A stretch of DNA of 64,000 bases from UMGS1994 sp944386155 (GCA_963931085.1 OZ006973.1:1741286-1805285), one strand, 5' to 3'; positions 1 through 9,595 are shown, counted from the stretch's first letter. The notes: a model not told the origin generated them from the sequence alone. Numbers and translations: made by a program.

Positions 1-2318
1 TCTGTTTCTACTTTTTTTGCTTCTTTATCAGTTAATATTCTATCTGTTTTTAATCCTTGGTTAATTGAGTAAATCTCATTTTTACCATTATATCCATCAG
101 CTTTTTGAGCACTTACAACTCCAGATGGGGCTATAAATGATATCTCTGTTTCTGATGTACCATTTGTATTTAATAAAACTTTGTCTGTCTTATTTGTATC
201 CATTCTCCATGGAACAGCATTCTTATAATTTGTTGCAGATTCATTATAATAAGTCATTGTAATTTTTTTAGTATCAGAAGGTGTATAAATATTTACTTTT
301 ACATCTAAATCTAAAATAACATTAGTACCTTCTGTAAGTTCAACTAAACTATATTTAGTTTGTGTACCTTTTAATGAAACTTTTAAAACTACATTTCCTT
401 TATCATTTTTATAATTTTCTACATTAGAAATATTTAATTCATTATTTCCATATAGAATACTCATGTCATTTATTTTTACTTCATCAATTTCTTTAGGGAG
501 AGTAATCTCAAATACTGGATTTTTATATAAATCAGCTGATTCATTGTAGTTATTTAAAGCAATTTTTAATTCTAAATTATTCTTTTCAGCAAGTGTACTT
601 AATACTTTTCTGCTTGTAGAAACTGTAGCTGATGTATTAGTTCCTTCTAATTTAATATTATTAGTAACTACTCCTAAATCATCTTTTATATCACCATCAT
701 ACATTGCAGCTGCAACATATTTGCTTACTAATTTTTCGAATCTCATTGCTGATTTTTTTGTATATGATAAATTTGCTATAGCTTTAGTATTTGATATACT
801 CAATATTCCTTCATGTTCTGGATTGTCTATTCTTAATATGATTTTTCCTACTTTTTCAGCAGTACTATAACTTGCAACTATATTTCCATTTTCATCTGCT
901 TCTATATTTTTATCTAGTGTTATTAATTCTTCACCATTTTCATTTAATATTTTAAGAGTTCCGCTTTCTCCTAAAATACTATCTAAGTTTTCTTTATTAA
1001 ATGTTGTTGTTTTGTAATAAGACATATAATTCCCATCATATAATGTTGAATATTTTTCCTCTTCATCATTTTCAAAATATTCATCTTGTTCTCTTATCTC
1101 GATTGTATTTACAAAATCAGCTTTAGAAATATTTACATTTGTTGCAATTGTATAATTTGTCTCATAATAATCTTTTTCTAAATTATAGTTTGCATATATA
1201 TTTCCTTTACTCAAACTTGTATTAGCACTTTGAATATCATAAGTAACTAAACTACCTTTTGAATCTTTTAAATCATATTCTATCTCTCCAGATGATTCTA
1301 AAGTTTTTGTTGTTCCGTTATTAAATACATTTATCTTTGTGCTAATTGTACTTGAAAGTTTTGTATTTTCACCATTTACAGCATAAGTTACTGTAACTAT
1401 ATATTTATCTTTACCTTGCGGAATTATATATTTATTATCTTTTTCTTGAACAGGAGCATTTAATACATCTATATTTACATTTCCATTTGAATAGTTCCAA
1501 TTATTTTGATTAAATAATACTTCACTTCCTGTTAAACCATTTGTAAATAAAGTATTTACAGCATCTACTGTTACACTTTGAGGAACTAAGCTATCATTTT
1601 GTGGTACTTTAAATACTACATTTGTTCCTTCAACTGGTAGTGTCAAACTATCTTCTCCAAGAGAAATATCTATTGCATATTGAACTAGCATATATTTCGT
1701 ATTTTCTTGAGTGTATTGAAAACTTTTTTCAACATTTGAAGATAGATTTACATTACATATTGAATCCCATCCTAGTATTGCATTTGTACTCTTTGTAAAT
1801 TCAACATGATTTGAATCTTGATCTACATAAGTTCCATTCAAAACAAATTCAATGCTTGAATTACTCTTAAATGGATTGTAATACTCTTCATCTTTCAACT
1901 TGATTGGAATTTTTACTAAAACTTCTTCATCAGAATTCAAACGAGATATTGTAATTTCATTTCCGACAACTGATTGAATATATTCACAATCTAATCTTGT
2001 CTCATCAATTTCAAATACTTCGTTTGATAAATCTGCTATTGAAAGTATTGGATTTTTAACATATCCATTCTTTACTTTCATTAGGACATTTAGAATAATT
2101 CCTTCTTCTTTTGTGTTTGCAACATATGATTCAGTATTTTCTACTGTATCAGATGATATGTATGCACTCATTTCGACATTTGATAAAATTTCATCTTCTT
2201 GATTGTTTCCTGTGTCTTGAAAAAATGCTGCAAACAATGGTAAGCTATGTGATAATGCTAAGCAAAACACAATTAAGCTTACTATTAATTTCTCCTTCCA
2301 AGTGTTTTTAATAAACAT
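1..2318 (-). CDS. Large secreted surface protein, N-terminal part (C-terminus beyond window)
   Basis: An open frame of about 772 codons runs from an ATG at 2318 off the left edge. GGAGGTTA lies just upstream of the ATG. Residues 1-35 form a signal peptide (KEK, then a hydrophobic stretch, then LPLFAAFF). The rest is Asn/Thr/Ser/Glu-rich beta-strand-like sequence with recurring patterns such as NVNIDVL and KVNIYTPSDT, as in large clostridial cell-surface proteins. No catalytic motif or named domain is recognised, and the anchoring end is not in view. The style resembles the giant surface protein at 19587-27716, but no shared MucBP repeats are seen here. A TTGACA-like -35 box is present at 2389-2394, without a clear -10 at normal spacing. 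Function (adhesion or surface layer) is inference. Confidence 0.75.
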   Translation of the reverse strand, partial: MFIKNTWKEKLIVSLIVFCLALSHSLPLFAAFFQDTGNNQEDEILSNVEMSAYISSDTVENTESYVANTKEEGIILNVLMKVKNGYVKNPILSIADLSNEVFEIDETRLDCEYIQSVVGNEITISRLNSDEEVLVKIPIKLKDEEYYNPFKSNSSIEFVLNGTYVDQDSNHVEFTKSTNAILGWDSICNVNLSSNVEKSFQYTQENTKYMLVQYAIDISLGEDSLTLPVEGTNVVFKVPQNDSLVPQSVTVDAVNTLFTNGLTGSEVLFNQNNWNYSNGNVNIDVLNAPVQEKDNKYIIPQGKDKYIVTVTYAVNGENTKLSSTISTKINVFNNGTTKTLESSGEIEYDLKDSKGSLVTYDIQSANTSLSKGNIYANYNLEKDYYETNYTIATNVNISKADFVNTIEIREQDEYFENDEEEKYSTLYDGNYMSYYKTTTFNKENLDSILGESGTLKILNENGEELITLDKNIEADENGNIVASYSTAEKVGKIILRIDNPEHEGILSISNTKAIANLSYTKKSAMRFEKLVSKYVAAAMYDGDIKDDLGVVTNNIKLEGTNTSATVSTSRKVLSTLAEKNNLELKIALNNYNESADLYKNPVFEITLPKEIDEVKINDMSILYGNNELNISNVENYKNDKGNVVLKVSLKGTQTKYSLVELTEGTNVILDLDVKVNIYTPSDTKKITMTYYNESATNYKNAVPWRMDTNKTDKVLLNTNGTSETEISFIAPSGVVSAQKADGYNGKNEIYSINQGLKTDRILTDKEAKKVET

Positions 2319-2652
2319 ACTAACCTCCACAAAAATTATTATTTATATATATATAATATAAACTTATTTTTATTTATAATTAAAATAGTGTCAATATTAG
2401 AAATCTAAATATCTTTGTGTCTTTTTGGAATTATTTTTACGGAAGTTTACTTTTAGTTTTATATATTACATTTTGATTAATTTTTATATTCATTTTCATT
2501 TGTTTTTTCTATTTCCATGCATTTTTTAATTTATGTCTACCATTTTTTTGACAAAACTTTCTTATTTCCAATTTAATATTAAATTTAAGAACCTTATATT
2601 ATTTACATCATAAAATATCTATATAAACATATATTTTACTAGGAGGTTTTAT
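2319..2652. other. Divergent AT-rich intergenic region
   Basis: This 334-bp spacer lies between the leftward surface-protein gene and the rightward small-gene cluster. It holds the two ribosome binding sites (rc GGAGGTTA at the left end, AGGAGG at 2641-2646) and long A/T runs. No ORF, hairpin or complete sigma-A promoter is convincing. The plus-strand cluster may use an alternative sigma factor, but this cannot be decided from the sequence alone. Confidence 0.5.
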
Positions 2653-2805
2653 ATGAATGATGCTGATATTAAAAAAATAATGCAAATCTTATCTACTATG
2701 GATAAAAAAGATTTAGAAAAAGGCTTAAATCAAGCAAAACAAGTTTTAAACAATAAAAATTCAAATGATTTATTAAAAGATTTAAATAAAAGAAAGGACT
2801 TCTAA
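2653..2805 (+). CDS. Small hypothetical protein (50 aa)
   Basis: ATG at 2653 follows AGGAGGTTTTAT. The 50-residue product is charged and probably helical (begins MNDADIKKIM, ends NKRKDF). The TAA stop at 2803-2805 is one base from the ATG of the next gene, and the downstream RBS (AAAGGA) lies inside this gene, so translation is likely coupled. It is the first gene of a three-gene cluster. The family is not recognised. Lys/Asp/Leu-rich small proteins in such clusters are common in spore formers, but nothing here proves a role in sporulation. Confidence 0.7.
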   Translation: MNDADIKKIMQILSTMDKKDLEKGLNQAKQVLNNKNSNDLLKDLNKRKDF

Positions 2806-2806
2806 A

Positions 2807-3196
2807 ATGAATGAAGAATTGTTAAATGAATTTTCAAACATTCTTAAAGATAAAGATATTGATATAAATGAATTAATAGATAAGCTAAATGATAAAACTG
2901 CTTCAAACAAAAAAGAAACTGATTATAAGGAAAATGAAAATAACAAAAACAATAATAGTAATAATAACTCTTACAATTCTTCTAATATCAACTTCTCTGA
3001 CATACAAAACATACTTAAAATGAAAGAAATTTTTGATAAATCAAATACTCAAAATTCAAAAAATCTAGAATTACTGAGTGCTCTTAAACCATTTATGAAA
3101 GATTCTAGAAAGGAAAAAATAGATAAATATTCCAAGATGTTAAGATTTGCTGAAATTGCTAAAACACTTGATTTGTTTGGTGGTGATAAAAATTAA
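2807..3196 (+). CDS. Hypothetical helical protein (129 aa)
   Basis: The gene starts at ATG 2807, with AAAGGA 10-15 bases upstream inside the previous gene. The product has an acidic helical N-terminus, an Asn/Lys/Ser-rich linker (about residues 38-62), and a C-terminal half with MLRFAEIAKTLDLFGG close to its end. The pattern 'ALKPFM..SRKEKIDKYSKMLRFAEIAKTL' recalls short clostridial proteins encoded next to small spore-associated membrane proteins, but no named family can be assigned. The stop codon overlaps the next start (TAATG), a strong sign of translational coupling. Confidence 0.75.
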   Translation: MNEELLNEFSNILKDKDIDINELIDKLNDKTASNKKETDYKENENNKNNNSNNNSYNSSNINFSDIQNILKMKEIFDKSNTQNSKNLELLSALKPFMKDSRKEKIDKYSKMLRFAEIAKTLDLFGGDKN

Positions 3197-3579
3197 TGTT
3201 TCCTCTTTTGCTAAATTACAATAATCCGTTTTATACTCATAATTATTTATCACATAATCATATTTCAAATTTTAATAAATATAATCAGAAAGAAAACTTT
3301 GAAAAAAGTAATAATATTCTTAATAAGGAAAGTGAAAAAAAAGAAAAGCAGGATTCTAAAGAATACGTATTTTCTGACAAATTCAAAGAATCAAAAAAAG
3401 ATAAAATTAATAGCAAATTAAATACTAATTTTTCACTTTTTAAATACATAGATAATATACTTTCTATAGTAGATGGAGAAGATCTAATAATTATAGGTGT
3501 ACTTTGTCTTTTATATAACAATGACGATCCTGATATTTTTCTTATAATAGTACTACTTTTACTACTTTTTGATATATAA
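3196..3579 (+). CDS. Hypothetical protein with C-terminal hydrophobic segment (127 aa)
   Basis: This gene overlaps the previous one by one base (TAATG at 3194-3198). The product starts with a Tyr/Asn/His-rich stretch, continues with a Lys/Glu/Ser-rich middle, and ends in two hydrophobic runs (DLIIIGVLCLLYN and IFLIIVLLLLLFDI) separated by Asn-Asn-Asp-Asp-Pro. The acidic turn between short Leu/Ile runs is typical of small clostridial membrane-associated proteins of unknown role. A strong terminator begins directly at the stop codon, so this is the last gene of the cluster. An opposing frame at 3285-3521 is a shadow. Confidence 0.65.
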   Translation: MFPLLLNYNNPFYTHNYLSHNHISNFNKYNQKENFEKSNNILNKESEKKEKQDSKEYVFSDKFKESKKDKINSKLNTNFSLFKYIDNILSIVDGEDLIIIGVLCLLYNNDDPDIFLIIVLLLLLFDI

Positions 3580-3620
3580 AAGAGTCTTAAAATTTATCAA
3601 AAATCTTAAGACTCTTTTTA
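3578..3620. terminator. Bidirectional rho-independent terminator
   Basis: AAAAGAGTCTTAA (3578-3590) pairs with TTAAGACTCTTTT (3606-3618), followed by T-rich sequence on both strands. It sits between the convergent ends of the small-gene cluster and minC and can serve both. Confidence 0.9.
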
Positions 3621-3646
3621 CATTTTGTTAATTATTTAACTCACAT

Positions 3647-4327
3647 CTATTCTGGTTTGTTTTCAGACATTCCTTTAATTTGTGAAAGCTCTATTATGAT
3701 ATCATTATCTTTTAAATAGATAAATGGTAGTTTCCCTTCTTTATTTGTAACTTCTTTTACTATATTTGCAATTCTAACTTGTGTACAATCTATTGCGTGT
3801 CCTGCAATAATAGCTTTTTTATTTCCATTTGCCCCAGCATGAGCTAATCCTCTTATAGTACCAGTAACAATAATGTTTTCTCCAGCAACTACTTCTGCAC
3901 CATAATTCAAATCTCCGATTATTACTAGGCTACCAACAAACTCTTCTCTTTGTCCAGATCGTAAATTGCCATGTATAAATTTAGTTTGTGAAGTCTCTAT
4001 TTCTCTTTCAAAAGTACTTTTTATTGCATGTAAACCTAAGTCTTTAACTTCTGGTTCTTCCTTCTTTTCTGCAGACTTTTTCTTATATTCTTCTCTAAAT
4101 TCAATTTCAGTATTAGCAATTTCTTCAATCATTTTAGTAATTCTATCTTTTTCTTTATCTGTTAATTGTCTTCCAGTTACTATTGTTTTAAAATCACCTC
4201 TACTGTAAATTCTTTTAAGTCTAGATTCTTTTGAGCTTAAATCATAAAGCATTGCTTTAGTATCTGCTTCTCTTACTATTAAAATTACTTCATCTTTTGT
4301 AGTCATTATTTTTACTTTGGCTCTCAT
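3647..4327 (-). CDS. minC: Septum site-determining protein MinC
   Basis: MinC inhibits FtsZ polymerisation away from midcell. The 226-residue product has an N-terminal FtsZ-interacting domain (residues 1 to about 100) and a C-terminal beta-helix domain. The latter shows the diagnostic pattern GSLVIIGDLNYGAEVVAGENI, then GTIRGLAHAG and AIIAGHAIDCTQVRIA. Length matches the family (210-230). It is the last gene of the mre-pbp operon, about 50 bases after the PBP2 gene. In many clostridia minD and minE follow directly. Here the operon ends at a terminator and no minD/minE is in the window, so MinC's membrane partner must be encoded elsewhere or be missing. Confidence 0.95.
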   Translation of the reverse strand: MRAKVKIMTTKDEVILIVREADTKAMLYDLSSKESRLKRIYSRGDFKTIVTGRQLTDKEKDRITKMIEEIANTEIEFREEYKKKSAEKKEEPEVKDLGLHAIKSTFEREIETSQTKFIHGNLRSGQREEFVGSLVIIGDLNYGAEVVAGENIIVTGTIRGLAHAGANGNKKAIIAGHAIDCTQVRIANIVKEVTNKEGKLPFIYLKDNDIIIELSQIKGMSENKPE

Positions 4328-4378
4328 AATACATCCTTTCTTATTAATACATACATTAAAATTAATATATTAATAACT

Positions 4379-6469
4379 TTATCTATATGTTTCAACTTCT
4401 TTTGAAGCTGTCATATCCTCTTTTACTTCTTCTACATTCATACCAAAATATTCATCTATAATCTCTCTTACAACTTCTGCTGTATAATTACCATGTCCAC
4501 CATTTTCAACTAGTACTACAACTGCTATCTCTGGATCATCATAAGGAGCAAATCCAGCAAACCATGCATTAACCCAGCTTCCCGCTTCTGTAGATCCTGT
4601 TTTACCACCAACTTCTATCTTAAATCCTTCAAAAGCATTTACAGCAGTACCATCACCAGATGTAACAGATTTCATTCCTTTATGAACTGCTTCAATATAC
4701 TCTTTTTTAATATCAATATCTTTAGTTGTATTTTCCTCTGTTAATCCAAGTTCTGCATTCACAAAATTATTAACTTCTTCTGTAGAAACCTGATTTCCGC
4801 TAGAAGATATAACATTTTTTATTATTGTAGGATTTACTGCTTTTCCTCCATTTGCAACCATAGCAATATATTTTGCCATTTGAAGTGGTGTAAAGTCATT
4901 ATAACTCTGTCCTATAGCTGCTGATAAAAGACCTCCTTCTGTCATTTTCTCTCCCTCTGCTTCAGCTGCTTCATTAGATGCTACTGTACCATCTTTTTCA
5001 TATGGAAGTTCAATTCCTGTTTTAGTACCAAGACCAAATGCTTTTGCATATTTTGAAAGACTATCTATTCCAAGTCTATATCCTACTTCATAAAAGTAAT
5101 AGTTACATGATTTTGCTATAGCATCTACTACATTTACATTTCCATGTCCTGTGTGATAGTCAGTGTATATCCAACAAACTGGTTTATGAGCTCTTGGATA
5201 AACACCTGTATCATAAAAAGTTGTTGAAGTCTTAACTTTTCCTTCTTGAAGTCCTGCTATTGCTGTAACCATTTTGAAAATTGATCCTGGTGCATATGTT
5301 CCTTGTATAGCTCTATTAAATAAAGCATCATTTTTATTATATTCATCAAGTTTTGCTTGTGTAATACCTCCTATAAAATCTGAAGGATTATAATCAGGAT
5401 AACTCGCCATAGCAAGTACTTCTCCTGTCTTTACATTTAACACTACACATGCTCCACCTTGAGCATCATATTTATGTCCAAACTCACCTGCTCTAATCTT
5501 TTTTATATTTTCTTCAAGTTTCTTTTCAGTAATACTCTGAAGATTTGCATCTATTGTTAAAACTATACTAGAACCTCCAACAGCTTCTTTAGTCGTATAC
5601 TCTCCTGTGATAGTACCATCAACTGACATATCAATCTCTTTTGTACCATCTTGTCCTTTTAAATATTTTTCAAATAATTTTTCTATACCATTTTTTCCAA
5701 TATAATCATCTCTATTGTATGATTCTGTATCTTTTTCATATTCTTCTTGACTTATCTTGCCTATATAACCTACTATATGTGAAGCTAAATTTGATTGTGG
5801 ATATTCTCTTTGTGATACTACATCTATGGTAATACCTGATAACTCTCCATTTCTCTCTTCAATTTGAAGAGCACTTGCCCTTGATATGTTTTCTGCAAGT
5901 TCAATCGGTTTTGTTGCAGTATATCCTGTTAAATCTATAGTATATCTTAGTGCGACTATTTTTCTTGCATCTTGAGGATTATCTGCTTTTACATCATATT
6001 TTTCTTTTAATACATAAAAAGCTTCTTCTGCACTTGCTGCATTATCTATTTTATTTGTCTTTTTCCATTTACTAAGCTCTTCTTGATTTTCCAAAGTATA
6101 TTCGTAAGGTTCAACTGTGAGTGGTAATTCATCAATATATGTATCTTTGTTTGCCTCAAGTATTTGACTGAAAGTTAAAAGTGCATTATTTAGCTCGTCA
6201 TTACTTACTTTTGTTTTGTATAATTCTACATTAAATCCCATTTTAGTGTCTGCTAAAACAGTACCTGTTCTATCATATATTTTTCCTCTTGCAGCTTCTA
6301 CTTCTGTCTCTCTTGAAAGTCTTGTATTAGATGTCTCTCTATATTCTTCCCCATGAACTATCTGAAGATTAAATAATTGAATTAGTAATATAACTCCAAT
6401 AACATATACTATTGATGTAATTATATTAAATCTTAAGTTAGATTTTTCTAATTCTGATTTACGAGCCAA
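4379..6469 (-). CDS. mrdA: Penicillin-binding protein 2 (class B transpeptidase)
   Basis: This is the elongasome D,D-transpeptidase that cross-links peptidoglycan with MreBCD and RodA. At 696 aa it has a short cytoplasmic start, one membrane segment (about residues 15-35) and a dimerisation domain. The transpeptidase domain carries all three motifs: SxxK in PGSIFKMV (about residue 396), SxN in SCNYYF (about 454) and KTGS in GGKTGSTEAG (about 625). It lies in the order mreB-mreC-mreD-pbp2-minC, 46 bases after mreD. The start is ATG at 6469, with GAAGG/GGTGAG-like purines upstream. No rodA gene is next to it. Confidence 0.96.
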   Translation of the reverse strand: MARKSELEKSNLRFNIITSIVYVIGVILLIQLFNLQIVHGEEYRETSNTRLSRETEVEAARGKIYDRTGTVLADTKMGFNVELYKTKVSNDELNNALLTFSQILEANKDTYIDELPLTVEPYEYTLENQEELSKWKKTNKIDNAASAEEAFYVLKEKYDVKADNPQDARKIVALRYTIDLTGYTATKPIELAENISRASALQIEERNGELSGITIDVVSQREYPQSNLASHIVGYIGKISQEEYEKDTESYNRDDYIGKNGIEKLFEKYLKGQDGTKEIDMSVDGTITGEYTTKEAVGGSSIVLTIDANLQSITEKKLEENIKKIRAGEFGHKYDAQGGACVVLNVKTGEVLAMASYPDYNPSDFIGGITQAKLDEYNKNDALFNRAIQGTYAPGSIFKMVTAIAGLQEGKVKTSTTFYDTGVYPRAHKPVCWIYTDYHTGHGNVNVVDAIAKSCNYYFYEVGYRLGIDSLSKYAKAFGLGTKTGIELPYEKDGTVASNEAAEAEGEKMTEGGLLSAAIGQSYNDFTPLQMAKYIAMVANGGKAVNPTIIKNVISSSGNQVSTEEVNNFVNAELGLTEENTTKDIDIKKEYIEAVHKGMKSVTSGDGTAVNAFEGFKIEVGGKTGSTEAGSWVNAWFAGFAPYDDPEIAVVVLVENGGHGNYTAEVVREIIDEYFGMNVEEVKEDMTASKEVETYR

Positions 6470-6515
6470 ATTCTCACCTTCTTTCTATAACTTTATATTA
6501 ACAAGATCTTTTTAG

Positions 6516-7052
6516 CTAAAAATATCTTGTTAATATATTTCTTTCTTTAAAATATCTTTCAAGTAAGTTTCCTAGTTTCCTTATTGGTTCATATAAGACA
6601 CTTGTTATAATTACATTATATAGCACTTCTATTAATAAAATCTTAACAAAAACGCCCATTTTTGCTTCATAGCTAAAAATAAACATATTTAATGCATATA
6701 ATCCAATCTCATAAACTATAGTTGAAACTATTACCATAATTATAATTGTAAGTCTGCTATCTTTTGAAAAATTTTTGTCAAGATATGTAGCAAGAACGCT
6801 CACTATTGTAAGCATTATAGCTGTAGTTCCTACAAATTGTCTGCCAACTTCAAAATCTATTGTAAGTCCCATAATAACTGACATAATTAAAGCAAAATAA
6901 TAATTTGTAAACAAACCTAAAAATAATGCAAGAATTATGAATAAATTTGGAGACACTCCTGCTATTGTAAACCAATCAAAAAAATTAGCTTGAACAAAAT
7001 ATATAATTAAAAAAGATATATATGTTATTACTCCTATTAAAACTTTTTTCAT
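6516..7052 (-). CDS. mreD: Rod shape-determining membrane protein MreD
   Basis: A 178-residue polytopic membrane protein with five to six hydrophobic segments, of the usual MreD length (160-180). The family pattern appears in ANFFDWFTIAGVSPNLFIIL and in FALIMSVIMGLTIDFEVG. MreD is a core elongasome subunit between MreC and PBP2. The start ATG at 7052 lies 9 bases after the mreC stop with GGGGC upstream, which suggests coupled translation. Identification rests on hydropathy, length and operon position, because MreD sequence is poorly conserved. Confidence 0.93.
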   Translation of the reverse strand: MKKVLIGVITYISFLIIYFVQANFFDWFTIAGVSPNLFIILALFLGLFTNYYFALIMSVIMGLTIDFEVGRQFVGTTAIMLTIVSVLATYLDKNFSKDSRLTIIIMVIVSTIVYEIGLYALNMFIFSYEAKMGVFVKILLIEVLYNVIITSVLYEPIRKLGNLLERYFKERNILTRYF

Positions 7053-7061
7053 AATAGCCCC

Positions 7062-7877
7062 TTAATTCTTTATTACAAGTACTGTATAAAGTTTTGAAAA
7101 ATCTACGGCTGTCTCAACTACAGCATATCTATCAGTTAAATTATTAGTGTTTACTACACTCTTTACTGTTCCTATTGTTATTCCTTTTGGATAAATTCCT
7201 CCAATTCCAGATGTTACTACTGTATCACCAACTAATATTTCAGAAGAAGTATCAATATATGTAGCTCTAAGTTCTGATGTGCTATCTATTGAGCCTTTGC
7301 ATATTATACTTTCTGAAGAAGTTGTTATCATTGCACTTACAGAACTTGAAGGATCAACAATTACTTGAACTGTTGCAGAATTGTCTGTAGCAGATACTAC
7401 ATTTCCTACTAATCCTTCTTCAGCTAAAACAGTCATTCCAGCATCTACACCTTGTTTTTTTCCAACATTTATAACAAGTTGACTACTATAATTGCTAATA
7501 TCTCTATCAATTATATCTGCAGGTACAGATTCATATGCACTATATTTATCTTTTAATACTGCATATTCTTGAAGACTAGCATTTTGAGCTTTTATAATTT
7601 CAAGTTCACGAAGTTGCTCTTCTAAATCACCATTTCTAGCTTTTAATTCTTCATTTTCTTTTTTTAATGTTTCTAAATCTGTAAAAAATGCATCATTACC
7701 AGTAACTTTATTTTTCAAATAAGTAAAACCATTTTGTACAGGCTTAATTACTGCAGTTGATATACTTTGAGCATATGACAAATTTTTAATATCTACATTA
7801 GTTAAAAACACTAATAAAGCAAGTACAATTATAGTAATTACTGTACTTATTATTCCTGGATGTTTAGCTTTATACAT
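7062..7877 (-). CDS. mreC: Rod shape-determining protein MreC
   Basis: A bitopic membrane protein (271 aa) that links the MreB filament to the periplasmic-side synthesis machinery. It has a membrane segment at about residues 10-27, then a coiled coil (about 65-105; ETLKKENEELKARNGDLEEQ), then the MreC beta-barrel domain with GKKQGVDAGMTVLAEEGLVG and VVTSGIGGIYPKGITIG. The start ATG at 7877 is 2 bases after the mreB stop, with AAGGAGA inside the mreB end. It sits between mreB and mreD. Confidence 0.96.
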   Translation of the reverse strand: MYKAKHPGIISTVITIIVLALLVFLTNVDIKNLSYAQSISTAVIKPVQNGFTYLKNKVTGNDAFFTDLETLKKENEELKARNGDLEEQLRELEIIKAQNASLQEYAVLKDKYSAYESVPADIIDRDISNYSSQLVINVGKKQGVDAGMTVLAEEGLVGNVVSATDNSATVQVIVDPSSSVSAMITTSSESIICKGSIDSTSELRATYIDTSSEILVGDTVVTSGIGGIYPKGITIGTVKSVVNTNNLTDRYAVVETAVDFSKLYTVLVIKN

Positions 7878-7879
7878 AT

Positions 7880-8902
7880 TTATCTTCTCCTTTTAGACTG
7901 TAATTGTTTTAATTTAGAAACATCTGCTAAAGATTTTTCTGTTCCCAGAGCAACACATTGCATTGGCTCTAGGGCTATATAAGTATTTATTCCTGTTTTA
8001 TCTAATATAAGTTCATCTATTTTCTTTAAGTTTGCTAATCCTCCTGTAAGCAATATCCCTCTTTCTGTAATATCTGCTGCAAGTTCTGGAGGTGTTTTTT
8101 CAAGTGTAAGTTTTATGCTAGATATAATTTTATTTACAGATGGTTCTATAGCATATAAAACTTGTTCAGAATTTATTGTTATTTCTTTTGGAAGACCAGT
8201 CTTTAAATCTCTTCCTTTTATCTCCATAGATTCTAGTACTCCCGGCTTTACTGTTGCTATTGACATTTTTATTTGTTCAGCACAAGACTCACTAATATCT
8301 AAACTCTTAAATTTTCTAACATAATCTATTATATTCTTATCTAAATCGTCTCCTGCAACTCTTATTGAATTAGTAACAACAATTCCACCCATTGAAATTA
8401 CTGCAACCTCAGTAGTGCCACTTCCCATATCTACAATTAGTACTCCAGTAGGCTCTGCAATATTAATATTGCAACCTATTGCAGCTGCCAAAGGTTCATC
8501 TATTAAATAAACTTCTTTAACTCCTGCGTCATATACCGCTTCTTCAACAGCTCTTTTTTCAACTTCTGTAATTCCTGATGGAACTCCAACAACAGCTTTA
8601 GTCCTTGCCATTCCATATTTTCTATTAATTCTATTCATTATATTTTTAAGCATCATCTCTGTTGCTGATAAATCAGCAATTACTCCATTTTTTAGAGGCC
8701 TTACAACTTTAATTTTGTCTGGTGATCTTCCTAGCATCTCTTTTGCAGCATATCCTGTTGCAATAAGAGTTCTCTTCTTTGTATCTATTGCAACTACAGA
8801 TGGTTCATTTATAATAACTCCTTTATCTTTCATTGCAACTTTTATAGATGTTGTACCTAAATCTATTCCTATACACCTAGTTGTAAAGTTAAAAAAGCTC
8901 AT
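7880..8902 (-). CDS. mreB: Rod shape-determining actin homologue MreB
   Basis: A cytoskeletal ATPase of 340 aa. Phosphate-binding loop 1 is GIDLGTTSIKVAM (about residues 12-24), phosphate 2 is VDMGSGTTEVAVIS and the adenosine motif is GILLTGGLANL. These are the hallmarks of the actin/Hsp70 superfamily. The usual MreB is 330-350 aa. It follows radC by 15 bases and precedes mreC by 2, in the common radC-mreB-mreC-mreD order of Firmicutes. It organises lateral wall synthesis with MreC, MreD and PBP2 encoded downstream. Confidence 0.97.
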   Translation of the reverse strand: MSFFNFTTRCIGIDLGTTSIKVAMKDKGVIINEPSVVAIDTKKRTLIATGYAAKEMLGRSPDKIKVVRPLKNGVIADLSATEMMLKNIMNRINRKYGMARTKAVVGVPSGITEVEKRAVEEAVYDAGVKEVYLIDEPLAAAIGCNINIAEPTGVLIVDMGSGTTEVAVISMGGIVVTNSIRVAGDDLDKNIIDYVRKFKSLDISESCAEQIKMSIATVKPGVLESMEIKGRDLKTGLPKEITINSEQVLYAIEPSVNKIISSIKLTLEKTPPELAADITERGILLTGGLANLKKIDELILDKTGINTYIALEPMQCVALGTEKSLADVSKLKQLQSKRRR

Positions 8903-8917
8903 TTACGTCCCCCTAAT

Positions 8918-9595
8918 CTATTTTCGAAAATTTATACTTTCATAAATTCCATCACCAATTACAATATGATCAAGTAATTCAATACCCATCATTTTGCAAG
9001 ATTCAAACAATTTTTTAGTTAAGTTAATATCTTCTAAACTTGGTTTTGGATTTCCACTCGGATGATTATGTACTAAAATTATTTTGCTAGCACCATTTTT
9101 TAATGGTTCGCTTAGAATATCTTTTAGCTCTACTATAGCGTAATTTGTGCTTCCGGTAGAAATATTTGATATTTTCATAACTTTATTTTTAGTATTAAGT
9201 AAAATCAATTTAACAATTTCTCTTTTTTCATATCTTAAATCAGACATTACTAAATTTGCTGCGTCTTTTGAACTAAATATCGTAATATCATTATTTATAG
9301 GATTTTCCATTCTTTTAGTAATCTCACCTAAAGCTTTTATCCTAATAGCTTTTACTTTTCCGATACCTTTTATCTTTTTTAAAGAATTTAAAGATATTTC
9401 TTGAATAAATCTTAAATTGTTATTTTCTGTATCATTTAGTTTCAAAATACGTTGAGCAAGAGAAATTGAAGTTTCCTCTTTAGTACCACTCCCAATTATT
9501 ATAGCTAAAAGTTCTGAATTAGAAAGCAAGCTTTCTCCATATAATTCAAGTTTTTCATAAGGCCTTTCTGATAAAGGAATTTCTTTAATTTTAAT
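8918..9595 (-). CDS. radC: RadC/JAB-domain protein with a probable ATT start codon
   Basis: RadC family (UPF0758) protein. It has an N-terminal helix-hairpin-helix region (LKKIKGIGKVKAIRIKAL) and a C-terminal JAB/MPN-like domain with the metal motif HNHPSGNPKPSLED. The conserved family start reads roughly M-x-I-K-[DE]-x-P-x-x-E-R-P. Here that segment (IKEIPLSERPYEKLELYG) is fully in frame upstream of the only conventional start (TTG at 9529), which would delete it. Reading back from there, no ATG, GTG or TTG occurs before a TAG at 9620-9622. ATT at 9593-9595 sits 6 bases after AAAGGAG and gives the canonical N-terminus. I therefore place the start at ATT 9595 (225 aa). A base error in the assembly is the alternative. 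The gene's biological role remains unsettled in the family. Confidence 0.85.
   Translation of the reverse strand: MKIKEIPLSERPYEKLELYGESLLSNSELLAIIIGSGTKEETSISLAQRILKLNDTENNNLRFIQEISLNSLKKIKGIGKVKAIRIKALGEITKRMENPINNDITIFSSKDAANLVMSDLRYEKREIVKLILLNTKNKVMKISNISTGSTNYAIVELKDILSEPLKNGASKIILVHNHPSGNPKPSLEDINLTKKLFESCKMMGIELLDHIVIGDGIYESINFRK

Noticed and set aside
3285..3521. 78-codon minus-strand frame opposite the 127-aa gene.
   Set aside because: Overlaps a coupled gene with better signals and has no RBS.
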